Positions 10,974-20,712 of a stretch of DNA of 64,000 bases are shown here, piece by piece. Source of the stretch: Crambe crambe. Its lineage: Eukaryota; Porifera; Demospongiae; Poecilosclerida; Crambeidae. Where the stretch lies: contig OZ004585.1 of NCBI GenBank assembly GCA_963924555.1, forward strand, positions 1,191,488 to 1,255,487, read 5' to 3'. Positions within the stretch are counted from its first letter, which is position 1, and every line of letters begins with the position of its first letter. The notes under the pieces are model-generated. The model did not search any database. It was not told where the DNA came from and was given only the letters and a program-made list of their open reading frames with translations. The position numbers were made by a program, and so were the translations under genes.

Positions 10974-11972
10974 TTACTTTGCTGTGCACTCTAGCCAGGG
11001 CTTGTGACTGGTTTCTTCTACTGTGACTCTGAAGTAGAGGGTGTTGTCCTTCAGGTATTGTGTGTTGTCAGCTGTGTTTTCAAGGAGGTCCTTGTGGGAT
11101 ATGAACTTGACCCACACCTAATCCACCACGAAGTAGATAATGTTTTAGGCTTGAATCAGTGGCATAAGCTGAGTTTATAAAAGTTTTAGTGATATGTTTT
11201 TCATCTGCTAACTGATTTAGAAGTGTGCAAGTCACAGTTTCAGAAATTGGCCAGTTTAGTTCGTAGTCGTACTTTCCTTTTAATATCATTGTATATATGG
11301 ACATATGTGTACCTTTGCCACCTTGAACCCCATTAGGGTATATCTTAATTTGCAAGCGATATCCACCAGGACTTGTGTAAAATGGCTGTGAATAAAAGAT
11401 TTCGGAATTAGCCTTTTTAAACTTAAAATTGGTTAACTTGAATACCAATGATTCTCCTTTTTCGACAGTGTCTCTTTCTTCCTTCATTAGTGCTATAGCC
11501 TTGAGTGCCTTTTGTAGGTGGTGGCTGTCATCTTGCTCGTGTGTTTTCAGGTCTTTCCTCTTCACTCGCTCATCACATCCGATGCTCTCATACATGCATG
11601 ATACCTCAATGTAGTCACAACTCTTAAGATGCCGATCAAGTGTGTCAACAGTTCTGTTCCATCCTTGACATTATCACACTTGACCCGGAGAGCTTTAATG
11701 TCTCTTCTACCTATTATGTAGAGTCATAAACAATGGTGCATGTATCTACTCTTGCACTTACTCCTGGTATCTTCCAAGTAGAGTGGCTGCTCCATCCTGC
11801 AATTGGGACAAGGTTTATCTTTGCCATGTTTATTCAAGCATTCATCACAGAATAGCCTCCCACACTTCCCATGCTGCCATGGGTCTCTAGCCACTGCTAA
11901 ACAGATTAGACACTTCAGAGCATCATCTGGTTCAGACACAAAGTTACACTCATAGCCAGTAGTAGAGACCAT
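10974..11972 (-). pseudogene. TL5: TRAF-like pseudogene with two frameshifts
   Basis: The RING exon 11762-11972 (MVSTTGYEC, CLIC, FCDEC, CPNC) is intact and has a good donor. The 51-base intron ends at 11711. Exon 2 (10974-11710) then carries a 10-base deletion near 11655, relative to TL3, that destroys the first finger. A second indel near 11110 knocks the MATH C-terminus out of frame. Past that point the frame resumes as KFISHKD...TSHKPWLECTAK to a stop at 10974, so the damage is recent. MATH is class A (FYTSPGGYRLQIKIYPNG) while the finger is TL2/TL3-like. Sequencing error could mimic one indel, but two make a pseudogene likely. Confidence 0.8.
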
Positions 11973-12662
11973 TTTGATATGTAAGCTGTTTCACTGCAAT
12001 CATGTGATCATTTGGTATTGTCAGGAAGGATGCTGGGCATGTCTTATCTATACTTGGTGGTTTAGTGGAAGTTCGATTATCTGATGACAAACAAAGATTA
12101 TGCCTGTATAGTTAGCTATAGGGACTGGCACATTATGCTTTTCCCCCTCCCTATTATTCTATTCTATAATTCCAGCTGTATAAAGTCATTATTCTTTTTT
12201 TACTGGCCTATTATTATGCTCGTAGCTGATATCATATGTATTGAAAGACTAATTTGCAATCTCACCAGCAGACTAGTTTGGTCAAGTTTGACTTTTTGAT
12301 TCACTCTGCTCTGGAGTGGTAAAGGGTTTACTTAGTTGTGCACTCCAGCCATTCAAAGGTTTGTGACCGGATGCTTCTGCTGATACTCTGATCTGAAGTA
12401 CAAACTGTCATCCTTTTGGACCTGATAGCAAGAGTCCAGAGTGAAGAATGACAGGTAAATGAAATTGTGTCTTAGTACCTGATTTTAAATAAGTAGCGAC
12501 ATGTAAATAATTATGTCTTAAGTTATAACTCTGATAATAAGGAAGCAAATTTATCAAAACTATTGCTACATAAAATGAAGATAACTACAATGACATTGTG
12601 CTGTCGCAATTTGTAACACATTGACAACTATGTACATAGCTAGCTGTGTTTTAGTTGCTGTG
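11973..12662. other. TL5-TL6 spacer with duplicated relic block
   Basis: Bases 12298-12500 repeat 9088-9300. They include the junction GATTCACTCTGCTCTGG, the shared flank AGTGGTAAAGGGTTTACTTAGTTG, the MATH C-terminal relic (about 12340-12425) and CCTGATTTTAAATAAGTAGCGAC. Bases 11975-12290 hold nothing I recognise. Confidence 0.6.
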
Positions 12663-13659
12663 CTATTCTGGCTCCAGCCATGGCTTCTCACTAGCTACTT
12701 CAGCTGTTACTTTGAAGTAAAGAGTATCATTCATGAGGTACTTTACATTGTCAGTTGTGAGTTTTTTATGGGAAATAAATTCGGAAAAACCCAGGCTTTC
12801 TCCAACATGAAGTTCATGAGCAGCACCATCTTCAGGCTCTACTAATTTTTTTGTGAGATGGTTTTTATCTGCTAGCTGGTTGAGTAGTGTACAAGTTACA
12901 GTTCCAACAAATGGCCAACTTAATTTATGGTCGTATTTTCCTCTTAAGAATTGTGCATACACTGACACATGTGTACCCTTGCTATCTTTATCTCCATTAG
13001 GGGATATTTCAATTTTCATGTGGTATCCCTCAAGACCCACATAAAAGCTCGAGGAACTAAATATTTCAGAATTAGCCTTTTTTATTTTGAAATTTGTTAA
13101 TTTTATTAAAATCGACTTTCCCCTTTTTAAGGTTGCTTTTTCTTCTTTGAGTACTGCTATAACCTCGAGTGCCTTTTGTAGGTGATGGCTGTCATCTTGC
13201 TCGTGTGTTTTCAGGTCTTTCCTCTTCATTAGCTCGTTACATCCGATGCTCTCATACTTGCATGGTACTTCAATGTAGTCACAGTTCTTGAAGTGATCCA
13301 TAAGCGTGCCTACAGTTCCTCTCCATTCACACCCTTCTTCAATATTATCACATTTGACACGGAGAGCCATGATGTCTCTTTTACCTGTTATTCATGTAGA
13401 GGCAAGAAAAAAAGAAGAGAATGTAGCAATTAAGATTTCACTTACTTCTGGTGTCCTCCATGTAAAGTGGATCTTCCATCCTGCAATTGGGACAGGGTCT
13501 AGTATCTTTGCCATGTTTATTAAGACAATTTTCACAGAATAGCCTGCCACACTTCCCATGTTGCCATGGGTCTCTAGCTACTTCTAAACATATCAGACAC
13601 TTCAGAGCATCATCTGGTTCAGACACAAAGTTACACTCATAGCCAGTAGTAGAGGCCAT
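12663..13659 (-). CDS. TL6: RING-like/TRAF zinc finger/MATH protein, short form
   Basis: Exons 13446-13659 and 12663-13384 (61-base intron) give 311 residues. The start is MASTTGYEC; an in-frame ATG 66 bases upstream is not conserved. The RING has CLIC, QHGKCGRLFCENC and CPNC, with one extra residue before CPNC (KDTRPCPNC). The zinc-finger part resembles TL1 (RDIMALRVKCDN, GCEWRGTVGTLMDH, SIGCNELMKRKD), whereas the MATH half is class B (GKSILIKLTNFKIKK, SSFYVGLEGYHMKIEI) and resembles TL4, including EPEDGAAHELHVGESLGF. The 3' flank also matches TL4. The gene therefore looks like a recombinant of two paralogues. It is intact. Confidence 0.87.
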
Positions 13660-14054
13660 TTTGATGTAAGCTTGTTTCACTGCAATCATGTGATCTTTTT
13701 GTGTTGTCAGGAATGATCTATGCATAGTGATAGTAGTAGTGGAGGATAATTCAAATAAGGTATCATGGGATTTGTGTTATGCATGTAACTGGTGACCACC
13801 TATGTATGGGAATCAAATTTCACCTTGTATGTACATGCAGTAGGTGCAGATCAATGGATGATTGGGTGATAGTCCATATCATTGAATTGCTTCACTATGT
13901 ATGTAGACTTGTGCTCCATAGCAATGTATCTCTGTGTGCAAAACTTACCAATTGTTTGTAGACCCTTTACCAACTAGCCAACTTTAATAGAGTAGCAACA
14001 TAAATAAATTTAGCAGCTCTATACAATTATTAGTGAGTATTTTATTTGATTATT
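13660..14054. other. TL6-TL7 spacer
   Basis: No gene or clear repeat is seen. The bases just upstream of TL6 (CTTGTTTCACTGCAATCATGTGAT, 13670-13694) closely match the flanks upstream of TL4, TL5 and TL11, so this is the shared proximal 5' flank of that subgroup. Confidence 0.45.
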
Positions 14055-14430
14055 TGTTGTGCACTCTAGCCCAGACTTGTGGCTGGTTTCTTCAACTGTT
14101 ACTCTGATATGAAGGGTGTCGTCCTTCAGGTACTGTGCTTTTCCTGCTGTGTTTTCAAGCTCCTCATGGGATATAAACTTATGACCTGAACTCTTTCCAT
14201 CACTAAGTGTTTGAATCTGTGGCAGAAGATGGTATTACCAAGTTTTGGGTGAAATATTTTTTATCCACTAACTGCAAGTCACAGTTCCAGCAAATGGCCA
14301 TGCAGTTTAATTCATATTCATACTAATATATCATTGCATATCACAGACATATGTGTGTCTGTGCCACTGCAATTCCCATTATAGTACATCAGGACTCATG
14401 TAAAATGTCTGTGAATCAAAATTTCTATTG
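14055..14430 (-). pseudogene. TL7: class A MATH relic
   Basis: On the minus strand this stretch aligns with the class A MATH C-terminal half of TL11 and TL12. It includes the end resembling SHKSGLECTT, the CTCCTCATGGGATATAAACTT segment and the CAAATGGCCA motif encoding WPF. It carries many small deletions (for example, the LLNQL codons are missing) and has no zinc-finger or RING part. It is a decayed fragment, not a gene. Confidence 0.7.
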
Positions 14431-14470
14431 CAAAAAAAACCCAATTTGAAGAATGACGGGTTTTAGTATA

Positions 14471-14642
14471 CAGGAGATTGCAGGATGTTTGCAACATGAA
14501 GTATATAGATTGAGCTCAGTAAACAATACAATAGTATACATAATAGTTAACAGGGTATTGGATTTTTTAAGTCCATAATTATAAGGAAGGCAATGAGCTT
14601 TTCAGATTTTACGTTTTAGTGCAATCATTCTGCAATCTCCCG
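14471..14642. mobile_element. 172-base miniature inverted-repeat element
   Basis: The 17-base ends CAGGAGATTGCAGGATG (14471-14487) and CATTCTGCAATCTCCCG (14626-14642) are inverted repeats with two mismatches. TATA flanks both sides (14467-14470 and 14643-14646). The paralogous flank at 8105-8125 reads uninterrupted through GTTTTAGTATACTTGAGCTG, which is the empty site. The TA-containing target duplication fits a Tc1/mariner-type non-autonomous element; the superfamily is inference. The interior has no open frame. Confidence 0.85.
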
Positions 14643-14831
14643 TATACTTGAGCTGCATGTGGTAGTAGTTAGAAGTTTCATTGAAAAGTTACAACTTTGA
14701 TAACAAAACACCACAGGAAATAAAAACCACACTCACCTAATTTATACTACAAACACAAAATGACTATCACAATTGCAGTTACTAATAGCTACACCTTAAA
14801 ATTTTTTGTAATATAGCTATTTTTTGCTGTG
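14643..14831. repeat. Duplicated 3' flank of the TL3 type
   Basis: Bases 14643-14831 match 8115-8304 (the TL3 3' flank), including AAGTTACAACTTTGATAA, CACCTAATTTATACTACAAACAC and ACTATCACAATTGCAGTTA. This shows TL8 and TL3 arose by duplication of one unit, and that the element at 14471 inserted afterwards. Confidence 0.75.
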
Positions 14832-15596
14832 CTATTTTGGCTCCAGCCATGGCTTCTCAGAGGCCGTTACTTCGAAGTAAAGAGTATGTTGTCAGCTGAG
14901 AGTTCTTCATGGGAAATAAAGGTTTGCCTTTTCCAATATATAGATGGGTTTTGAAATTATTGACATCCTCAGGCTCTATTAATTTTTATGTGAGATGTTT
15001 TTTATCTGCTAGCTGGTTGAGTAGTGTGCAAATTACAGTTCCAACGAATGGCCAACTTAAGTATTTTCCTCTTAAGAATACACTGTCAGATGTGTACCCT
15101 TGCTATCTTCATTCCCATTAGAGTATACTTTAATATTTGTATCCCTCAAGACCCACATAAAAGCTCGAGTAAAAAAATATTTCAGAATTAGCCTTTCTTT
15201 TTTAAAATCAACTTTCCCCCTTTTAAGGTTGCTTTTTCTTTTTTGAGTACTGCTATAGCCTTGAGTGCCTTTTGTAGGTGATGGCTGTCATCTTGCTCGT
15301 GTGTTTTAAGGTCTTTCCTCTTCACTAGCTCATCACATCCGATGCTCACATGATATCACAACTCTTAAGATGTTCATCAAGTGTGCCGATAGTTCCTTAC
15401 CATCAACATCCTTCCTTGACATTATCACACTTGACCTAATGTCTCTTCTACCTATTATGTGTAGAGTCATAAACAATGGTGGTTACACTCTTGACTTTTT
15501 TTCTTTTTTTTTCCAAGTGGAGTGGCTGCTTCCTCCTGCAGTTGGGACAAAGCTTGTGTTTGTTTAGTTACACTCATATACAGACTTCGAGGCCAT
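14832..15596 (-). pseudogene. TL8: decayed class B TRAF-like pseudogene
   Basis: Minus-strand similarity runs from the MATH stop (KPWLEPK type, 14832) through MATH and zinc finger to a RING remnant whose ATG would be at 15596. MATH has several deletions. The finger segment around 15345-15400 is disrupted, and the intron region is short and T-rich. In the RING exon the central cysteines (CLIC through FC..C) are deleted, so the start MASKS-like end joins directly to the NCRMEQPLY-like end. No long frame survives. It is the sister copy of TL3. Confidence 0.82.
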
Positions 15597-15866
15597 GGTT
15601 TTGAGTTAGCTACCTATAATGAATTCATTTGTCTTAGTATCGTGAACTGGATTGCAAGAGTAGCTACTCTCAATCAGCTAAAAATCATGATTTTAAACAG
15701 TAGCTGCATGCACGTTCATTGAAGTTTCAACTCTGATAATAAAACACCAGGGGAGAAAAAATTATTTATTAAGTCATAATTGCAGCTATTATCATTTCAA
15801 CTTATAAACTAATTGACCACAGATATGTAGCTAAGGTTTTTTTTTTTTGTTTTTCACTTCACTGTG

Positions 15867-16884
15867 CTACTCTGGCTCCAGCCATGGCTTCTGGCATGGC
15901 TTCTGGCAGGCTGCTTCAGCCGTTACTTTGAAGTAAAGAGTGTCATTCATGAGGTACTTTGCTTTATCAGTTGAGAGGTCTTCATGGGAAATACACTTGG
16001 TATAACCCACTCTCTGTCCAGGATGTAGAGAGGTTTTGAATTGCTTGACATCCTCAGGTTCCACTAATTTTTTTGTGAAATGATTTTTATCTGCTAGCTG
16101 GTTGAGTAGTGTACAAGTTACAGTTCCAACGAATGGCCAACTTAATTTATGGTCGTATTTTCCTCCTAAGAATTGTGCATACACTGACACATGTGTACCT
16201 TTGCCATCGCCAATCCCATTAGGGTATATTTTAATAGTCATGTGGTATCCCTCAAGACCCACATAAAAGCTCGAGGAAATGAATGTTTCAGAATTAGCCT
16301 TTTTCATTTTGAAGTTTGTTAATTTTATTAAAATCGACTTTCTTAAAGTTGTTTTTTCTTCTTTGAGTACTGCTATAGCCTCGAGTGCCTTTTTTAGGTG
16401 ATGGCTATCATCTTGCTCGTGTGTTTTCAGGTCTTTCCTCTTCACTAGCTCATCACATCCAATGCTCTCATACTTGCATGATACCTCAATGTAGTCACAA
16501 CTCTTAAGATGTTGATCAAGTGTGTCAATAGTTCCTTCCCACTGACATCCTTCCTTGACATTATCACACTTGACCTGGAGACCTTTAATGTCTCTTCTAC
16601 CTATTATGTAGAGATGTAGAGTCATAAACAATGGTGGTTACATGTATCTACCCTTGACTTGTGAGTCACTTACTCCTGGTATCTTCCAAGTAGAGTGGCT
16701 GCTCCATCCTGCAATTGGGACAAGGTTCGTCTTTGCCATATTTATTCAAGCATTCATTACAGAATAGTCTGCCACACTTCCCATGTTGCCATGGGTCTCT
16801 AGCTACTTCCAAACAGATCAAACACTTCAGAGTATCATCTGGTTCAGACACAAAGTTACACTCATATCTAGACTTTGAAGCCAT
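15867..16884 (-). CDS. TL9: RING-like/TRAF zinc finger/MATH protein, short form
   Basis: Exons 16674-16884 and 15867-16600 (73-base intron) give 314 residues starting MASKSRYEC. The RING has CLIC, QHGKCGRLFCNEC and CPNC. The finger (RRDIKGLQVKCDN, GCQWEGTIDTLDQHLKSCDYIEVSCKYESIGC) is TL2-like. MATH is class B (SSFYVGLEGYHMTIKIYPNG, WPFVGTVTC, LLNQLADKNH). The C-terminus carries a 12-base direct duplication, visible in the protein as ACQKPCQKPWLEPE, where TL2 has ACQKPWLEPE. The frame is otherwise intact. Function is inferred from the TRAF family: oligomeric adaptor with peptide-binding MATH. Confidence 0.87.
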
Positions 16885-17097
16885 ATTTAATGGGCGTTAC
16901 TATTTGATTTTATGTGACCTCTAATGAATTCACTTATGTCCAAATAAGCAATTCAAAAGGTCATTCATTATTAAACACATGTAGCATCATTTAAAAAATA
17001 TCCTAAGAAGGTGCTATTGGAGAATCTGTAGGAATGTATTCTGCTCTGGAGTGGTAAAGGGTTTCCAGTTTTCTGACTCGTCAAATCTAAATTGCAG
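16885..17097. other. TL9 upstream flank
   Basis: It contains AAGAAGGTGCTATTGGAG and TCTGCTCTGGAGTGGTAAAGGGTTTCC (17039-17066), the 5' flank shared with TL1, TL2 and the relic blocks. The similarity ends near 17067, just before the exon-like stretch at 17098. Confidence 0.5.
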
Positions 17098-17255
17098 TAT
17101 CACCCAGTACAGATTCTCCACCTCAACAAAGAACTCTCATACCGCAACGAAGGCGAGGGAATTCAACACCTGTGAGGCTGACATCTAACATTCGTGTTCA
17201 AAATTCCCTCTCTGTTCCATTGGAGGGTCCTAATTCCATCATCGGCAGGAGTGTT
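17098..17255 (+). other. Isolated exon-like stretch, plus strand (SIPA1L 5' exon or SOD-like fragment)
   Basis: One plus-strand frame is open across this stretch, after a good acceptor (AAATTGCAG) and before a good donor (GTT|GTGAGT). The product is rich in Ser, Thr, Pro and Arg and ends LEGPNSIIGRSV. That tail resembles the Cu/Zn superoxide dismutase motif GPNSIIGRxVV, and the donor falls close to where I recall animal SOD genes having an intron. The upstream part is not SOD-like. It resembles disordered sequence, such as the N-terminal region of SIPA1L proteins, whose 5' exons are missing from the plus strand here. Both readings are tentative. Confidence 0.3.
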
Positions 17256-18071
17256 GTGAGTCGTGTATGGAGATTGGTGTGAAAAGAGATTAACACAATC
17301 ACTAAAAGTGCAAATAGTGTAATTCTCTGAATGGTGGTACTACGTGGAATTTTTATTATCTATGAATTCAATCAGACACACCCACTTTATCCAGTCATCT
17401 AAAAGTATTCATTTCTTTGCTATGTTCTGTTCATGCTATCGTGGGTATCTAATAACAGTGTGGAATTAATTTCCAACAATTTGACCATACACTTAAAAAT
17501 ATTGCATATCTAAGGAATGCTCTCTGTAACAGTAAGGTATAAAGTGCATACCTATACTGTTTACAGGGAACATTCCTGAGGTATAAAGTACACACTCTTG
17601 TTTTTTACAGTGTAACTGTAACCAGAACCACTTTAATCAAAATGTAGTTTTGACATTGCTCTTGATACATCATTTGGATATTACGAGTGCACATTTTTGC
17701 CACAGCTATGGTGTATTTGACTGCATAAGATCCATACATTATGCTTGTTTGAAGTGCATGACAGAAGAAACCCTTTAATATTACCTGGCTCACAAGAGGA
17801 ATTTTCAATAGCTTTATTTGTTGTATATACAGCTACGGTGAGCCTACTAATAATTATGGTCACTACTGCTCCATTATCACTTTACCACAAGAATGTTCAA
17901 ATTGCTAACAGAGACAATGTGTGTACAGTTGCCATGATAACAAAAAATTAGAATAACCGTTTTGATAACGTGATAAGATTATATTTGTAAGATGTGTGTT
18001 GTGTGCATATAGTAGTTGTGTAAACATTCAGATAGCATAGTATGGGTGAAAGGGTGCAAGTATAATTATGT
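17256..18071. other. Spacer without recognisable gene
   Basis: AT-rich sequence. A short imperfect repeat (AAGGTATAAAGTGCATACC and GAGGTATAAAGTACACAC) lies at 17530-17595. Two overlapping open frames on each strand show no domain and no splice context. Nothing further is seen. Confidence 0.5.
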
Positions 18072-20078
18072 TTACCATACTGTGCACGCCAGCCAAGGCT
18101 TGTGACTGGAAACTTCAATAACTGTTGCTCTGAAGTACAGAGTGTCGTCTTTCAGGTAACAATGGAATTCGTTTGAGAGCTGAGAGTGGGGAAAGAATTT
18201 TGAATAACCCCTACTAGATCCAACACGTGTATTATCTTCTTCGTTAAAAGAAACTGTTTTGAAGTAGTGATTCATATCTGCCAACTGATTCAGCAATACA
18301 ATTTTAACAGCTCCAAGAAATGGCCAATTTAAGCTTTTATCATAGTTACCTTCTTCTATACATGAATAAACTGATAAATGTGTACCTTTGCCATCATGAT
18401 ACCCACCGCAATATACTCGGATAAACAGTTTATATCCATGAATAAATGTATAGAAGGATTTTGAACAAACAATTTCACTGCTATCTCTTTTGTTTTTATA
18501 ATCTGTGATCTTGAACGTGATCGATTTCACTTGTGATGCCAGTATCCTTGTGGTTGTTGATTGTGCAATGGAATCACTTTGTTGTTTCTTCATCATGTTG
18601 ACTGTGTCATCAGTTTGTTTCAACTTGACTGCCATGTCAAAGCTTTGTTTCTTCATATTAACGGTTTCTTTCTTCATTTTCATAAACTCTTTTGTTGAAA
18701 TCTTTGTTGTGCGCTCCAACCAAGGTTTGTGACCGGGCACTTCAACTGATACTCTGAAATACAGAGTGTCGTCCTTCAGGTACTGCGTCTTCTTAACTGG
18801 ATCATGAGGAAGTACAGAGTGTGGAATACACTTGGGATAACCCCTATTAAATCCAACATGTTGATTGACTTCTCTATTGATGGTTAATATCATACAAAAA
18901 TGATGTTTATCTTCCAACTGATTCAGCAGCTCTAATTTGATTGCTCCAATGAATGGCCAATTCAATTTATCATCATTGTCTCCATTCATAAAATTCACAA
19001 ATATTGACATATGTGTGCCCTTGCCATCAGCATATCCATTAGGGTATACTTTGACATTCATGTTGTACCCATCTGGGGAACTGTAGAATGATTGTGTTAT
19101 AAAGATCTCATCATTTTCTTTCTTCTTTTCGTATCCTGCTAATTTGAATAGATTTAACCCTCCTTGAATTAATGCTTGGCTATTTATGACTGATTGCAAC
19201 TTTGCTGTCATTTCATTTTGTTCTTTCCTCAGCATGTTATCGTATTCATTCCTTAACTTGACCGCCAAATCTTCACTCTCTTCTTTCATCGATAACATCA
19301 TTCTTGTGGCTGACTCGAGGTTATCTTGCAATTTGACCACAGTATTGAGAGCCTGATGGAGGTGTGCCTTATCATCCTGCTCATGTGCTCCCGTATCTTT
19401 TCTCTTCATCTTCACATCACATCCAATATTCTTGTATTTGCATGATATCACAGTGTATTCACAACTTTCGACATGTTCTTTCATAGTACCACGTTCCATG
19501 GTTTTAGAGCAATCATCATTTGGGCAAGGAAGCACTTTTTTTTCACATATAAATTCGTGAACATTTATTATCTTAACGAAGTAATCTTTCTTTTGGCAGT
19601 ATGAACATTCATAGTACCTGTGTGGACACAATTTTTTCAAGTGTTCATCCAAATCTTTTTGAATTATCTTTTTTCGACATCCATTAGGGCAGGGAACTGG
19701 AATGAACTCACAAGTAGCCACATGTTTATCTAGTGAAGCAACAGTTCCTTCCCATTCACATCCTCTCTCAACATTATCACATCTCACACCAAGGGCTCTA
19801 ACTTCTCTTTTACCTAAATGATAATGAAATGTAGCTATAACATAATTAATATTAAGTGGTAACTTACTCCTGGTATCTTCCATGTACATTGGCTCCCCCA
19901 TCCTGCAATTGGGACAAGGCTTGTCTTTGCCATGTTTATTCAAGCAACTTTCACAGAATAGCCTCCCACACTTCCCATGCTGCCATGGGTCTCTAGCTAC
20001 TGCTAAACAGATCAAACACTTAAGACTGTCATCAGGCTCAGATATGAATCCACACTCATAACCAGCAAAGTCTGCCAT
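18072..20078 (-). CDS. TL10: RING-like/TRAF zinc finger protein with two MATH domains
   Basis: Exons 19868-20078 and 18072-19813 give 650 residues. The 54-base intron between them is a multiple of three and stop-free, so the unspliced frame is also open (668). RING is residues 21-58 (CLIC, QHGKCGRLFCESC, CPNC). Fingers span about 73-220 and a coiled coil about 222-280 (SMKEESEDLAVKLRNEYDNM). MATH1 is about 289-438 (SPDGYNMNVKVYPNG, WPFIGAIKLELLNQLED). A second Lys/Met-rich, coiled-coil-like linker is at 439-498. MATH2 is about 499-650 (YKLFIRVYCGG, WPFLGAVKIVLLNQLADM). Both MATH domains end in KPWL, so the second arose by in-frame duplication of a MATH-coding stretch. Two MATH domains in one TRAF-like chain is unusual and could bind two ligands; the role is inference. 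Confidence 0.9.
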   Translation of the reverse strand: MADFAGYECGFISEPDDSLKCLICLAVARDPWQHGKCGRLFCESCLNKHGKDKPCPNCRMGEPMYMEDTRSKLPLNINYVIATFHYHLGKREVRALGVRCDNVERGCEWEGTVASLDKHVATCEFIPVPCPNGCRKKIIQKDLDEHLKKLCPHRYYECSYCQKKDYFVKIINVHEFICEKKVLPCPNDDCSKTMERGTMKEHVESCEYTVISCKYKNIGCDVKMKRKDTGAHEQDDKAHLHQALNTVVKLQDNLESATRMMLSMKEESEDLAVKLRNEYDNMLRKEQNEMTAKLQSVINSQALIQGGLNLFKLAGYEKKKENDEIFITQSFYSSPDGYNMNVKVYPNGYADGKGTHMSIFVNFMNGDNDDKLNWPFIGAIKLELLNQLEDKHHFCMILTINREVNQHVGFNRGYPKCIPHSVLPHDPVKKTQYLKDDTLYFRVSVEVPGHKPWLERTTKISTKEFMKMKKETVNMKKQSFDMAVKLKQTDDTVNMMKKQQSDSIAQSTTTRILASQVKSITFKITDYKNKRDSSEIVCSKSFYTFIHGYKLFIRVYCGGYHDGKGTHLSVYSCIEEGNYDKSLNWPFLGAVKIVLLNQLADMNHYFKTVSFNEEDNTRVGSSRGYSKFFPHSQLSNEFHCYLKDDTLYFRATVIEVSSHKPWLACTVW

Positions 20079-20712
20079 TTTGAATTGGCAGCATGCATGT
20101 GATCAGCATGTGCAGGTGCAATAAACCACATGGCTTCAACCACCATGGTCATGACTTGCTACATCCTAGTAACACAATGTCATAGTCATTAACACATCAC
20201 TCATCAATTATGTACATGTATCATGCAGCATTCATGCTCTGTATCAGTAAAATGCACATGTGTAGTTATATCTGTCTTGAAAGTCAGTCTATAACATGAT
20301 TAGCTAGGCCATGTTCAGTATTTCTTTTCATAAACAAATCAATCAAGGCTTTGGATGAGTGAGTGAGGTTAAGCAGCTAATGGCTGGTCCTGTGGCCAAA
20401 GTCAAAAGAAATAAGCAGAGCAGTTTCAATGGTGAAGGGTGGAAACACATAGCTTTACACCTCGAGAATTTGGCAGACTAGTCTCTTCTACTTACTTCAT
20501 GGGCGGCGGAACCAGCCTGGCTGCTCTGGTTTTGGCCGGACCAGATTTCCTATCAGGTGGGCGTGGTTGTCGATTGCGCATCCTGCATGCAATCAAGTTC
20601 GGCATGGCCAGCTGTTCATTTTCTCTCTTCCTAGATTATAGATTCTATTTAGCTAATAACAGTAGTGAGTAAGTGTGAACATTATAGACTAAAATATATT
20701 TCATGCTCTGTA
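20079..20712. other. TL10 upstream spacer
   Basis: No supported gene. Near 20412-20515 the sequence CAGTTTCAATGGTGAAGGGTGGAAACA...ATGGGCGGCGGAA has a shorter, diverged counterpart at 21188-21241 (CAGTTCCAATGGTGATGGGTGGAAACATG...ATGGGTGGCGGAA), so a small dispersed repeat is present on both sides of the transposon at 20713. Confidence 0.45.

Noticed and set aside
17605..17951. Short frames on both strands in the TL9-TL10 spacer
   Set aside because: No domain, no splice partners, and they overlap each other in different frames.
18072..20078. TL10 as a single-exon gene of 668 codons
   Set aside because: A 54-base GT-AG intron at 19814-19867 matches the position and phase of introns in all paralogues, so the spliced 650-residue product is preferred.
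20439..20672. Plus-strand frame of 77 codons next to the hAT-like element
   Set aside because: It covers a small dispersed repeat partly duplicated at 21188-21241; no homology recognised.
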